A stretch of DNA of 64,000 bases from Hetaerina americana (lineage: Eukaryota > Arthropoda > Insecta > Odonata > Calopterygidae). Position 1 is the first letter of the stretch. Each line of letters begins with the position of its first letter. This document shows, in pieces, positions 53,011 through 64,000 of this stretch. The position numbers and the translations under genes are program-made. The stretch is from assembly GCA_022747635.1 (NCBI GenBank), contig JAKTNV010000019.1:9983501-10047500 (forward strand), written 5' to 3'. The notes beneath the pieces are model-generated. The model ran no database searches. It saw nothing but the letters and a program-made list of their open reading frames with translations, and was not told the DNA's origin.

Positions 53011-53490
53011 CATGTAATTGGTGTTGATAGGCAGAATCTCCATGATTTCGTAAGGGTGGTGAAGTTAGTGAAATTATAACTTACACATATCAGTATTAAC
53101 ATCAAGGATTATTTGACCTTTTAGTGAGGCTACAGTTCAGTATTATTTTAGGAAATTAATTTTCAAAAGTTTCTAGGGAATTACCTAAAAACGTGGAAGA
53201 CTAAATTACTCAAGTGAGCCTGTACAAATACTGTAGTGTCATGATCCATCAAGAACCTACCCTAGACCAGTAGAATACTGCTGTAATAGCATATAGTCTG
53301 GGGATTGACAATTATTAACCAGCTATTAACGATCAATATGAACCAAACATATCTTCCCTTTGAGTGTATGCTAATAGATATTGATCATCTGTTGACTTCT
53401 GTCCTTTTTAGGTTTGTGGTGATTGCTAATTGCACATGAAGTTGATAGCCTTATAAGGACAAAGAGTTCAAATTGTGAAATTGATTCATA

Positions 53491-56400
53491 ATGGCTGCAT
53501 TGTTAAAGAAACGTGCCCTAGCGGAGTACAGTCAAGTTATACAGGTAATTAAGAATAATTGACTTAGTGGTTGCCTCATTAATTATACAGTAGAGTTGAT
53601 ACTTATCTCTAATGTTTGTTCATTTTTGTTAGGAGCAACCCAAACCTCCAAAGAAATTGAGGTTGGTGAAAAAGCAATGGAGTGGTGGTTCTGCAGCCCC
53701 TTTCATGGGACTCCTAGAAAAGACTAAAACAAGCAATGAAGCTCTGGATGTTCTCCTCAGGATATCAGACACACTCCAGTTTCAGGTAACAATTTTTTTT
53801 CAAATATATAGTTTTCCACTTGATTCCGGTATTGAATTTATACATGTATTCAAGTTTGAGACCACATTTTCATTATTGCTGTAGGAAGAAGATCTGCCAG
53901 AGGCTGTTAAAAAATTGGCAGAACATTTTCAGAAAGAACCTGAACCTGCTGTCAGGGCAAAAATACTCTCTCTTTTTGGTGCCATAGGTACAGAACCAGG
54001 GGCTGACATACAAGTGAGCTTATTTTTTACTCTTTAATGAATTTCACCTCATTTTTGTTGGGACCTTAAACAATGATGGAGTTGCAATTTTTGGAATAAA
54101 CTTTAATGGCAAAGTCTTTATTAAACTTTCTCAGAATATCATTGAAGAGATAATTCGGCTTTTGAGGAAGGAAGAATCTCACAAGGTGATATCGCAGGGT
54201 GTCACAGCATTAATGAAGCTTGGTAAATTCATGGCTGACAATTTTCCTGCCCATCAGAAGCTTGTCTTAATTGCCAAACAGGTGAATAAATATAGTATTT
54301 TTTAATCTATTTTTAAACATAATGGGGATGTAGCAGTCCAGGGGTAGAACGTTGGTCTAGTGACCAGAGGGCCCCTGTTTAATTCCTGGGCATGCCTCTG
54401 GGCACCACCAGCTTCACCCTAGCTGTGGGATTTTCCGGGTACTGGAATTTCCTGGAAAACCATAGTTGGTGCAGGGAAAAGAACTGGTTCCCCCCCCCTA
54501 ATGTGTGGATTCCTCATGTTGTTGGGCTTACTACTAAATGAGCTCTACTCTCATCTATCAAACCAACCTATGGGTTGATAACTGTTTATGGTTTTTTAAA
54601 TATATTTATTAACTTGTTTTGTGCATTTAAAGTTGTAAAAGCTAGACATCTAAATTGCAGGAAGTTCATTTGTTCAAGAAAAATTCAATCAATTTTATCT
54701 ACATGCTTTTCTGAAAAATTACACAGTTTTAACTGAGGACCTAAGCACGATGTCATCATCATTGTTGGTCTACCATTTAAGGTTTTGGATGGACATTGAC
54801 CAATAATCATTACATATCTTAGCTTTATCTAGCAAGACACAACCTGTAACCAAATGCTACATAAAACTGTTCTTCCATTTTGAATAGTGTCTATCTTCTA
54901 TCATTTTATCCAGCATACATAATACATAGCCTTTTCTCTCTCCTGCTCCACTTGCCTAACATCCTTTCTTCTATAACAGTCTTCAAACTTCCATTGCCAG
55001 TCAAAATGAACATCTTTTCTGACTCATTCGAATTTCTCTCAACAATCCCCTCTCTTCACGCTCAATTATCCCCCATACTTTTCCATGTATAGGAAATGGA
55101 GGCTTGAGAAGAAGTAGAAATAGGATGAAAGTCTGTGAAAAATTCATAAAATTAGATATGTGGAGAACAAACTTTAGTTTGCCAATCAATCAAAGGGTTG
55201 CCAAGGGTCGACTAAGACTGTTAAGACAAGATAAATGAAAACCTCCTTGTTTGTTTTCATTTCTGTCCATTCCACCTTTTTCATCCTTCTCCTCACCTTC
55301 TCCCCACCATGTGCCTTTTGCAAATGCACCATCATCAATGTTTGCCAAGCCCTGTTCTGAAACCAATCTAAAAACTATTGTCTCCTCACTCAGAGACAAA
55401 TCCAGTGCTGGCCCGGATGAAATTCCGTGTACAGTTGTTCATCATTGTTCTGAAGTCATAAAAGCACCCCTATTATTTTTAATTAATGCATTTTTGATGC
55501 AAGGGATTTTCCCATCCCACTTAAAAGAATCAAAAGTAGTGCCCATGTATAAAAACCATGGTTGTGTCAATGATTTGAACAACTGCAGACCAATAGCGGT
55601 CCAAAATACATTTGCTAAAATATTCGAAAAAGCCATGTATATGCAAATAGCATCTTATCTCGAAAAAAACTTCCTACTTTCAATTTCTCAGCATGGATTT
55701 AGATCTGAAAGGTCAACCACAACTGCCATATGTTAGGCAATCGACAGCATACTTAATTCATTAGATGCTAAACGCAAAACTCTTGGGATGTTTTTTGACT
55801 TGTCAAAGGCTTTTGGTAATGTTAATCACAATAGACTACTAATTAAACTCAATAGAATAGGAATTAGAGGAATTCCTCTAAACTGGATGAAGTCCTATGT
55901 TCATAATCGCACTCAGAAAGTAGTGTTATCAGTTGATAGGTCAAAATATTCATCTGAAGCATACCAGTTAACTAAGGTGTTCAAAGTTAAAAAGTTAACA
56001 AAGGTGTTCCACAAGGCTCAACCCTTGGGCCACTCCTCTTTCTGATATACATCAATGACCTACCTAACTGCTTACCAAATAATGATGGAATAATACCAGT
56101 GTTGTATGCTGACGACAATATGTAATAATATCAACACAAACATATCCCAGCCTTGTGGAAAAATCTAAGTCTGTCACACCTGCAATAAACAAGTGGTGTA
56201 CAAACAACCTTCTAGACTTAAATGTAAATAAAAGTAAAATAGTATACTTTACGTGCAATAAGACCGTGTCAGATGATCTGATCGTAAAAATCAATGACCT
56301 ATCAATTGAGCATGCGACAGAATGCAAATTTCTAGGTATTTCGCTATGTGCAAATATTTCTTGGGATACTCATGTAAAAGCCCTTCAACACAAGCTCAGT

Positions 56401-59400
56401 TCAACTTGCTACTTATTAAGACACCTCTATGAAACTACAAGTAAAACTGTACCACTCAATTTATACTATGGGGAAATTTATTCAAATATAACCTGCAGTA
56501 TAATATTATGGGGATCAGCTGCTATTTCTCAAACCATCTTTAAAATGCAAAAGAAAGCTATTAGAATCATCACCAGGAAACCTCACAATGCTCCATCAAG
56601 GCCTATTTTCCATGAATTAAATTGGCTACCACTCCCGTGCATCTACATCATGTTTTTAATTCTATATATAAAAAATAACATTGGCAACTTTTCTCTTAAC
56701 TCTGCCTATCATCATCATTACACCAGAGGCAGGAATGACTTCCATTATGGGAATATAAGAACTTGACCATTGAAATTAGGACCCAATGAAATGGGCATCA
56801 GATTGTATAACAAACTACCCAAAAGTATCAAGGATACAAAGGGAACTGCTGCATTCAGGCATAAATTAAAAAGATTTCTACAGCGTAATATGTTCTACTC
56901 GGTTGACGAATACCTCAACAATATTCCCAACCAGTAAGTTCATACTTTTAGTTTCTAGCAATGGTCAAGGTCTGATTCATGTTGGGTATCAATGATTTTT
57001 CTGAATTTGATATTGTATGTGCATGTTACAGCCAATGTTCATGGGTTTGTGCCAAACATTTATGTAACTATGAGCATCATTTCTTTTATGTATCTTAATT
57101 TAGCCTGTGTCTTTGCTCCTTTTTGACGTGCCTTATATCATGTACATACACCACCTACCTGGTATTTTTGTATTGTGATCTCTGGGCAAATAAAAAGTAA
57201 TAATAATAATAACAACCTATATCTGAAAAGCCTCCATAATCTATGCTTATGATTTTGCTTTGATGACCATGTTTCTGCATGTTTTGCCTTACAAAACCAC
57301 ATGCTATAAAGTTATCAATAACCTTCTACAACCTTCCATTTCAAAAGCCTCCAATGTACACCTATCATGACCTAAGGGTTAGGTGGTAGAAGGGACTCTA
57401 TAGTCTCAATCTTGCCTCAAAATAAAGATCTATCCATCATCTTGCTTCAAAAACCATGTTTCTGTGCCCCACAATGCCATGCTCGATATTAAAGTCTTAA
57501 CGTGTCTTTTCTTGATATCCTCACTCAACCACCGTCCCATCAATTCCCTCCTTGTTAAAGCCTCTTTGCCTAATGTAGTGATTCTTTTTCTTATGTCCCT
57601 ACTACTTTGACCAATTCAGTCCTGAACTCTTCCAAGATATGTCAACGTTCACCTTTTCAAGGTGATCAACTCCTTTCTTAATATTTAATTTAGCCTTCTT
57701 TCTCAAACACATCTAAGCTCATGTTTTGTTTGCAGTAATTCTCATCCCTTGCCTATTACACTGACTTTCTTATAATTTTAGCAATACTTGGAACCCCTTG
57801 ATTGATAGGCTAACTAAAGCTTGCTTTCCACACACCTAACTGACTTTATGAATTCTTCGCAGACTCTTATTCTATTTTCAGTTCTTCCAATGCGTCCATT
57901 ACCATTTCCTCCACTTACACGTTGAAACACATGAGTGATAATGAGTGCCCTTCTCTTGCTCCTGTTCCTTAGACTGACTTTCCTGACTCTCCATCCACCA
58001 GACACTCCTAAGTGGTCTGATACATGAACAGGTTACTGATAATCCACTTCTTCCTCCAATCAACTCCTATACAACTCATATTCCCAGTTACAATCTCTCA
58101 TTCTACCAAGTTCACTCAATGAGCACCTTCCTGAAATCTACAGAAGAGAGAGATATATCATGATTGCACCCTTTTCTTTTCTGCTGGTGATTTCTTTACT
58201 GCTATGGCATCGCATGCACCTTTCTCCTTCCATCCTAAGGTGAAACTCTTCTCACTGCAATTATGAATCGAAGGGTTGGAGTTTCACTGCCAGTCAGTGT
58301 GATCATTTAAGATGTCAGAGTTTTTGTTGAATGAATCGAAGTTGAATGTAAGGTTATGAAAAATTTTGCAATGTCTTGAAAATTTCCCTCATCTATTTTT
58401 TGAAGGCACGTAGGAACCACCAACATTTTTATTTTTCCCCCCACAGTTATCGCAAAACAATTTTTTTCTCATAGCATGCATGATATTAATGTTGTTTTAG
58501 TGCATGTAGACTCTCATGCCATAAATAAATTGACACTATTCAATATCACATTGTGTACAAAGAAGTTAAAAAGTTCACAATTATCATTAATAATATTCTG
58601 CATTTGTTTTAAGTTGGGTGTCATCATTGCCTTTTGAAGATCAAAACAAAGAGCTGTGACCAATGTGTCTGTTTCATCTCTGAGAGATTCCATTAGAATA
58701 TATGCAATTTCAGCAAATTTCAAGTGCAACTCTTTCTTCAACTCTATTTATCTGAGTCATGAGGATGTGTAATATGATATGGTACCTTAATGGAATTTTT
58801 GTATGTATTTTGGCATTGCAAAGCTTAAACTGATGATCCTCTTAAAACTATCATGGTAATATCTACTCGTAACTGCTTGTAGAACTATATGTTGTTCTTT
58901 CAACCATTCACTGCATATACTATGAAGGATATTGATGCTTAACTCTATTAGCAAGTATTTTATGCAACAATATGTTGCCTCCTGTAATGGCTAAATTCTT
59001 TAGACAGGTGATTATGCAGTTTGCTTCCTTTCATCATTGATGTTTTTGTAAATATGACTTCGTTGAGCTTTACCAATGCCTCTCTGGTTCACTTTGCATT
59101 TGTTTGTTAAGCATATTTTGCATTTGCTTCTCTATAGTGGCATGAATTATATAAATGCCATAGGATAGACATTTTGTACCATGCTATTGAAAAATGCAAT
59201 GTATTTAATCTGATGTAGCATTCTGCTGGGTTTATCTTTCACCTGGCACCATTTCACGTTGTCACTCGTAGCTAACTTTGAAAGATAGGCATTTTGCTGG
59301 TTATAATTTCCCAGTGCCCCAGTGGTCAAATGTTACCTAGCTTATATCCATTCTTAATGAAGAAAAGGACTCGCATAAGCAAGTCAATCCTACTTAAAGT

Positions 59401-62400
59401 GCATTATTAGGTTTAGAAGACTTGGCAATTGTATCAGCGTGTAGGCATGGATATGTGTTCATTTGAACACATCTCTGTGCCTACATGTTTCCTGAGGCTG
59501 AATCATGAAATGCCTAATGCACCAGTTAGCTGGTCATATAACAGTTAAACATGAATTTCTTGATCCCCTGAACTCAAAACTCGGATGTATTAGTGGCATT
59601 TGCTAATGGCGTAGGGAAGTGAGCCAACCTGAGGCATCTTCCTAAGGAGCAGCCGAGGTGGCACCAAGGAATTTGGAGGTTTATTTCTGGAATTAATGTA
59701 CGTAAATGAGTTATAACATGTGTCTGACTGTGAAGATCTATGCCAGTCATTTTTGGAGCTCCCTGCATCATTAAATGCTCAGAAAATGTTAAGAGAATAT
59801 TTTCCAAATAGACTATATGTATAACTATTCTGCAAAGCCAGCCTAGCCCCAACTATGCAACTGTACTCTAATACCAGGTGGTGGGTAAGCTAGGCGAGGG
59901 CCCTTGCTTGCTCTTCCAGAAGTTGCGAGTTTGATACCTCGGTGGGTTTTCCTTCACCTAGGGTCTGGATGTTTGTGAGTGTAAAATGTCTTCCATCTAA
60001 TTTTCTGTTGAATCGAATTGATATAAATAAATAAAGTTAATTATTTTTCTGTATTCATCTAATTGCATATTTTTTATTGTAGTATCTAACGGACACTAGT
60101 CATTCTGTCAAGTGCAAATGCCTGGAGTTGATCGGATCCCTCTTGCCAGTAGGGGGACCTGCCGATGTAACTCAGTCGATGATTCACCTGGTCGGGGACT
60201 TCACTCACAGTCAGGAACCTCGAGTCCGCAGTGCAGCGTTCAAAGCAATGGTTTGTCTCAGTCATAATTCTATGTTCTATTGTTTAATGTCTTGACAAAA
60301 TGACATTCTCTGCCAACATTGTTCAGTAGTGACTTCACAGCAAAAACTGTTGCAATTATTACTGTCCCTATTTGCCTCTTCTGTTATTTGTTTCTGGAAA
60401 ACCTTAAGTTACTTCTATTACATCAAGAATAGATAGGTAGTTTTTTCATTTCCTGCTTTTCAATTCCTTCAGGTGATCCTTCAAAACTATTGTACATGTA
60501 TACCAAATGAATACACATTTTTTGCCTGTAAGTAAGGATTAAAGCAGTAAAATGCTAGAACCATCTTCATTGCTTAAATGATATGACATCCTGCAAAAAA
60601 ATTGAAATATGATTCCGAAGAACAATAAATTACTGAGTTCAGTTGTGTAATGTGTTCTGTCATATGTATCCAACCTGATGAAAACAATCTTCTAATAAGG
60701 AGGCGAGTTGAGGTGTATTAATGTAAAGGCCCTTCAAGGAAAGGCTTGAGAAGTTATTGTGCTTCCCGTATCACGTACTCAAGAGCCACAGATCTCGTCA
60801 TGTCACTAGATCAGCAGCTAATTAGGCTTGCATAATGGTAGTTGATATTCTCAAAATTTAGGAAAATCATTCGGCCATTATGTCATTCAGGCAAGAGTAC
60901 CTTTGTGTTTGGTTTACGGATCTGTAAGAATTTTTAAGAGGCCCATAAATTCACTAAAAATTTTGAACTGAGGCTTTGGAGAAATGTAAATCTGAGTGGT
61001 GTGCACTGAATTTTACCTCAGGGTATGTTTAGCAATCACCAGAAAGCAACTTGGAACTGAGACTTAGCCACTCAAATACTTAAAAATACTTTTAAATATG
61101 AATGATTTGTTTAGCGGCAGGATTCCTCATGCTGGTCCTTTAAAAACCATGTCTCAGTGATTTTACCTCTCCATCAAGATTAGTAGAGTCAGTATCAAAT
61201 AGCATATCCATTTTTCATAAGTTTCCACTTTTCATTTTGGTCCTCGTTATAACAATCATCTTTGTGTTTAAGCCTTCCTTGAATTTTTTAGACTCCCATG
61301 ATAATAAATTTATTTTGGCGAGTGTTAATTACAGGTTTCTACCATAAGACCAGCTATCCTTTCACAATTAACCACCAACCTACTCAAATAGTTCTCCTTC
61401 AGAAATCACTTGAAGAAAACAGTAAAGATAATCCTTAGGGGAAGAAGTTTACTCTTATGGGCATGCTATTCAGGGGATCCAAATAAAAGTATAAGATTGT
61501 AACTGATTGTTTCTTCCTTGGAATGAATAGAGTCAAATACAACTCTAGCTCTCATTGGCTGATGTTCATCCACTTTGCAAGCGTATATGATTGAAAATTT
61601 GTAAAAGAGTTGAAAAATATCTTTGATTGACTAACTTCATGGTATTTTTTATGAAGTTTATTTCTATTACAATTTAATATAACTTTCAAGTGATAGGAAA
61701 GTTGGGTTATTCTATCCAGCAATCGGGGGGAGGCATTTGACATTGAGAGGAGGGACCACATGAAACCTGCTTGTTACCTCTCAGTGGGGGAGCAGAGTTA
61801 ATTGAGGTTTCAAGCATTATCAAAGGTTTTTTCCATGATGCCCAAAATGATGAAAAAATTTTAATTCAACTTTATGAAATCATTTTGTATTATCTTTTCT
61901 TAGTAGTGGGTCATTAGAAATACTTGATGCCTTGTTGGCTGAGTGCATGGCTACTGGACAGGGGGTCAAGGTTCAAATCCTACTTTGAATAAACCGTTAA
62001 AAAGTTATTGTGGTGTGTTTTTCTGTCAATACAACTTGGTGGAATATGGAATGGTGGCACAAGGAAAGGTTATGTAAATTTAGGGTGCATACTTCAAGTG
62101 TTTCATTTTAAGCACCAAATATTTGTTTATAGAAACAAATGCAATGATTTTGAATACAATAATCCTAATGCAGTATTATATAGTACAACTTCCCTTATAG
62201 AAATAGAAATTAGTCATCTCGTATTCAGATAAAATAAGTGCAGTGAAAATGCACTACACAGTAATTGTTTCTGTACTGTGTAAATGAGTTTTTATGAGAT
62301 GCCTGTCATCAATTTTTTGTATTTTTTGGGTTATATTTATATGTTATGTAAATTGCTGGTAACTCCTTCAGCAAAACTCATAAATGACATTAATAATATT

Positions 62401-64000
62401 ATAAATATTTTACCAAACTTATTTAGCTTGCTAGACAAGTCTAAGTTTTTCATTTTTATACATTTTGTCTCAAATTATTTCAAATTGAAACACAGGAAAC
62501 TCTTAATTAATTCATTGAATAAATTTTTAAATGACAAGCAGTAGTAATGCATTGTTTTTATTATGTACTTAAATGTATATGCTCTTTTTTAAGCATGTTC
62601 ATAGCATTGAAATGTACCTGTATTTTGTACTTTTCTTTGTGTTTGACAACACCTATATCTACTTGATAAGTAAGGCCTGTGGGCAATAAAAATATTATCA
62701 TTAACTAAATGTTAATTTGAAATTGAAAGTGGTTTTTAACTCAAGATTATTGAGTTAAAAACTAAATGAAAACTCATTGAAAATTGTGTTTTGAATTTTT
62801 AGTTATCTCTGCATGAACGTGGTTTAAAACTAGACGCAGGTGTGTATTCAGAAGTTTGCAAGGCTTTGAAAGATGACTATGAAATTGTTCGCCAGGCAGC
62901 ATTGAAGCTGATATGGGTCCTGGCACAAACATATCCAGAAAAGTAAGTATAAATTAACATTTTAGAATAACCTTGGAAAAAGGAATGGAATGTTTAAAGT
63001 CTCCCTCATAGTGGAGGTCTGAACTCAATGCTCGAAATAGCCATTGTGAATGAGGCAATGCATTGCTCTCGAACCCTTCCTCCTTAACATTTGAATCCAT
63101 TCCAATAGAACTTGGGAAGGGTTTAATATGCCATTGTTCATTCAATACATGGCAAATAATTTTCAATTTTATGGCAAATAATTTTTTAGGAATTACATTC
63201 ACTCGTACTGGTCCCATTTGTTTTTTTTTTATTTTCAGCAATTATGTTAAGAATTCATTCACTCTACTTAAAAGGGAAGTTTTGCTCTTAACATATGACA
63301 TTCTCTGATGTTAAATTTATTACTGGCAGGCCATGGTGACTTCCTTCTAAAAACTGTAGTGGGCATGCATCAATAGCTATTTACATATTTGAATGTACTG
63401 AATACAGGTAGCAAAAATGCATTAAGGCACCATGATGCTGTCAACAATTTTTTCATCACCGCCCCTCAAACTCCAAACATACATCTATACCATAATTAGG
63501 ATTTTATTTAGGTGACCCTTCAAATTTTTAAAACTATTTTAGTTTATTGAGTTAATGTACCCATGAGTGTATATTACAGGGGAAAATGCTAAAATATTTG
63601 TGCACTTAATTTTAACAGTGTCTGTTAGATAACATCAAGGAACCTTTGAAGTAAAAACAGTATCATAAATCCTTCTTCTTATCCATAATATTTGGAAAAA
63701 CACTTGGAATTGGAAGCCATCTATTTGTTGGCCGCCTAGTTGTCACTCCTGGGGTTGGGCATTCTTCAGCGGTGATTATGGTTCAAATCTATAAAGAGGG
63801 AGGGAGAGGGGTGCAAAGGGTGCATTGCCTCTTCCACATGATGGAAGTGTCTTATCGCCTAACCATTGCAGGGATATACAAATGTTAGTCTCAGTCAATG
63901 AATTTAGGTGTTCAACAATTGAAGAGTGGCTGCATTATGTTGTGAATTCTCTTGAATAAGCGGGCCATATAAGCCATGTGCACCGGTACACCATCTGTAC
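53491..64000 (+). CDS. IntS4: Integrator complex subunit 4 (N-terminal part, partial gene)
   Basis: INTS4 is the HEAT-repeat scaffold that binds INTS9-INTS11 in the Integrator cleavage module, which processes snRNA and other Pol II transcripts in the nucleus. Coding exons: 53491-53544, 53633-53785, 53885-54013, 54135-54281, 60083-60250, 62803-62942, then off the right edge. All are GT-AG; exons 1-5 are whole codons. They give 263 residues, roughly the first quarter of the family's usual length of about 950. The N-terminus [18 protein letters not shown] and PPKKLRL fits INTS4. Exon 5 ([30 protein letters not shown]) and exon 6 ([34 protein letters not shown]) are diagnostic HEAT repeats. An in-frame TGA 9 nt upstream of the ATG supports the start. 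Intron 4 (5.8 kb) is expanded by mobile DNA. The upstream neighbour polo is divergent at 4.2 kb. Confidence 0.95.
54325..54585 (+). mobile_element. SINE family B (copy 4, best preserved)
   Basis: The head GTAGCAGTCCAGGGGTAGAAC with GTTGGTCTAGTGACCAGAGG resembles a tRNA A-box and anticodon arm. TTTAATTCCTGGGC stands in the B-box position. The body has TTTCCTGGAAAACCATAGTTGG and the 3' block CTACTCTCATCTATCAAACC. It lies in INTS4 intron 4, in the sense direction. Confidence 0.7.
55251..57218 (+). mobile_element. Non-LTR retrotransposon (CR1/Jockey-type), 5'-truncated
   Basis: RT runs from [27 protein letters not shown] and [13 protein letters not shown] (to 55736, stop), to [14 protein letters not shown] and [14 protein letters not shown] (55788-56045). 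VLYADD follows near 56105, then 56155-56766 with [13 protein letters not shown] and [16 protein letters not shown], then a tail ending NNIPNQ. The 3' end is CTGGGCAAATAAAAAG plus TAA repeats (about 57183-57213). It has at least three stops or frameshifts. Same family as elements A and B at 26-29 kb. It sits in INTS4 intron 4, sense orientation. Confidence 0.88.
57230..58270 (-). mobile_element. Possible LINE remnant on minus strand
   Basis: Near 57500-57440 the minus strand reads [17 protein letters not shown], like the 'YG.ETWTL...' motif in the C-terminal part of EN/RT LINEs. A longer minus frame at 58005-57814 ([17 protein letters not shown]) is of unknown origin. Heavily decayed; low confidence for the extent. 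Confidence 0.4.
58280..59870. other. INTS4 intron 4: nothing recognised
   Basis: AT-rich intronic DNA. ORFs here do not resemble known proteins. Confidence 0.5.
59877..60035 (+). mobile_element. tRNA-headed SINE, family C
   Basis: TGGTGGGTAAGCTAGGCGAGG with GCGAGTTTGATACC gives A- and B-box-like spacing. A body with GTAAAATGTCTTCCATC and the A-rich tail ATAAATAAATAAAG follow. It ends about 45 bp before the acceptor of INTS4 exon 5. Confidence 0.5.
60251..61920. other. INTS4 intron 5, proximal part: nothing recognised
   Basis: AT-rich intronic sequence without clear elements. Confidence 0.5.
61925..62005 (+). mobile_element. tRNA-like SINE head remnant
   Basis: TTGTTGGCTGAGTGCATGG is followed by GGTTCAAATCC at A-box to B-box spacing. 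No complete cloverleaf was found, so it is probably a SINE remnant. Confidence 0.4.
62280..62700 (+). mobile_element. Non-LTR 3'-end remnant
   Basis: It ends GTGGGCAATAAAAATATTATCATT, close to the CTGGGCAAATAAA-plus-ATT ends of the other LINEs. Upstream coding content is not clearly LINE-derived, so only the tail is well supported. Confidence 0.4.
62943..64000. other. INTS4 intron 6, partial
   Basis: Intron sequence running off the edge. A possible tRNA-like B-box (GGTTCAAATC, near 63781) suggests another SINE scrap at about 63735-63900. Otherwise nothing recognised. Confidence 0.4.

Overview
This window is nuclear DNA from an arthropod, most likely an insect. Three conserved eukaryotic genes are split into short exons with GT-AG introns. 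The spaces between exons are filled with mariner DNA transposons, non-LTR retrotransposon fragments (EN/RT type with A- or ATT-rich tails), tRNA-headed SINEs and foldback repeats. There are no operons, ribosome binding sites or CRISPR arrays. I cannot fix the species from sequence alone.

Layout. (1) About 0-18.4 kb, minus strand: the first nine coding exons of SMC4, the condensin ATPase, running off the left edge. They give about 525 N-terminal residues: acidic tail, Walker A head and first part of the coiled coil. (2) About 18.5-32.8 kb: intergenic DNA, mostly repeat. It holds SINE copies, a broken LINE with a mariner nested in it (23.0-25.3 kb), and a 3.5 kb minus-strand LINE with a second LINE inserted in it (26.2-29.75 kb). 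(3) 32.8-49.27 kb, minus strand: a complete ten-exon polo/PLK1 gene that assembles to 579 residues with all kinase and polo-box landmarks. Its introns carry a nearly intact 1.32 kb mariner (33361-34681), a decayed mariner, a TA-rich microsatellite with duplicated tRNA-headed repeats, and SINEs. (4) 49.3-53.5 kb: intergenic, with LINE remnants, a hammerhead-like foldback repeat and a perfect long hairpin. (5) 53.49 kb to the right edge, plus strand: the first six coding exons of Integrator subunit 4 (INTS4), about 263 residues. Its 5.8 kb fourth intron holds a 2 kb LINE and a SINE.

SMC4 (mitotic chromosome compaction) and polo (mitotic entry, centrosome and cytokinesis kinase) are both cell-cycle genes. 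The DNA just upstream of each start codon carries plausible cell-cycle promoter elements: an E2F-like site for SMC4, and a CHR-like TTTGAA with two CCAAT boxes for polo. INTS4 belongs to the Integrator cleavage module and is functionally separate; it lies head-to-head with polo across 4.2 kb.

The most interesting non-genic signal is a short motif, CTGANGA, then a stem-loop, then GAAA. It recurs in at least four unrelated-looking repeat families, including a perfect 188-bp palindrome flanked by a 13-bp direct repeat. It resembles the hammerhead-ribozyme core known from Penelope-like elements and retrozymes, but stem I could not be found in any copy, so this stays a hypothesis. All exon boundaries were worked out by hand from reading frame, splice consensus and family resemblance.
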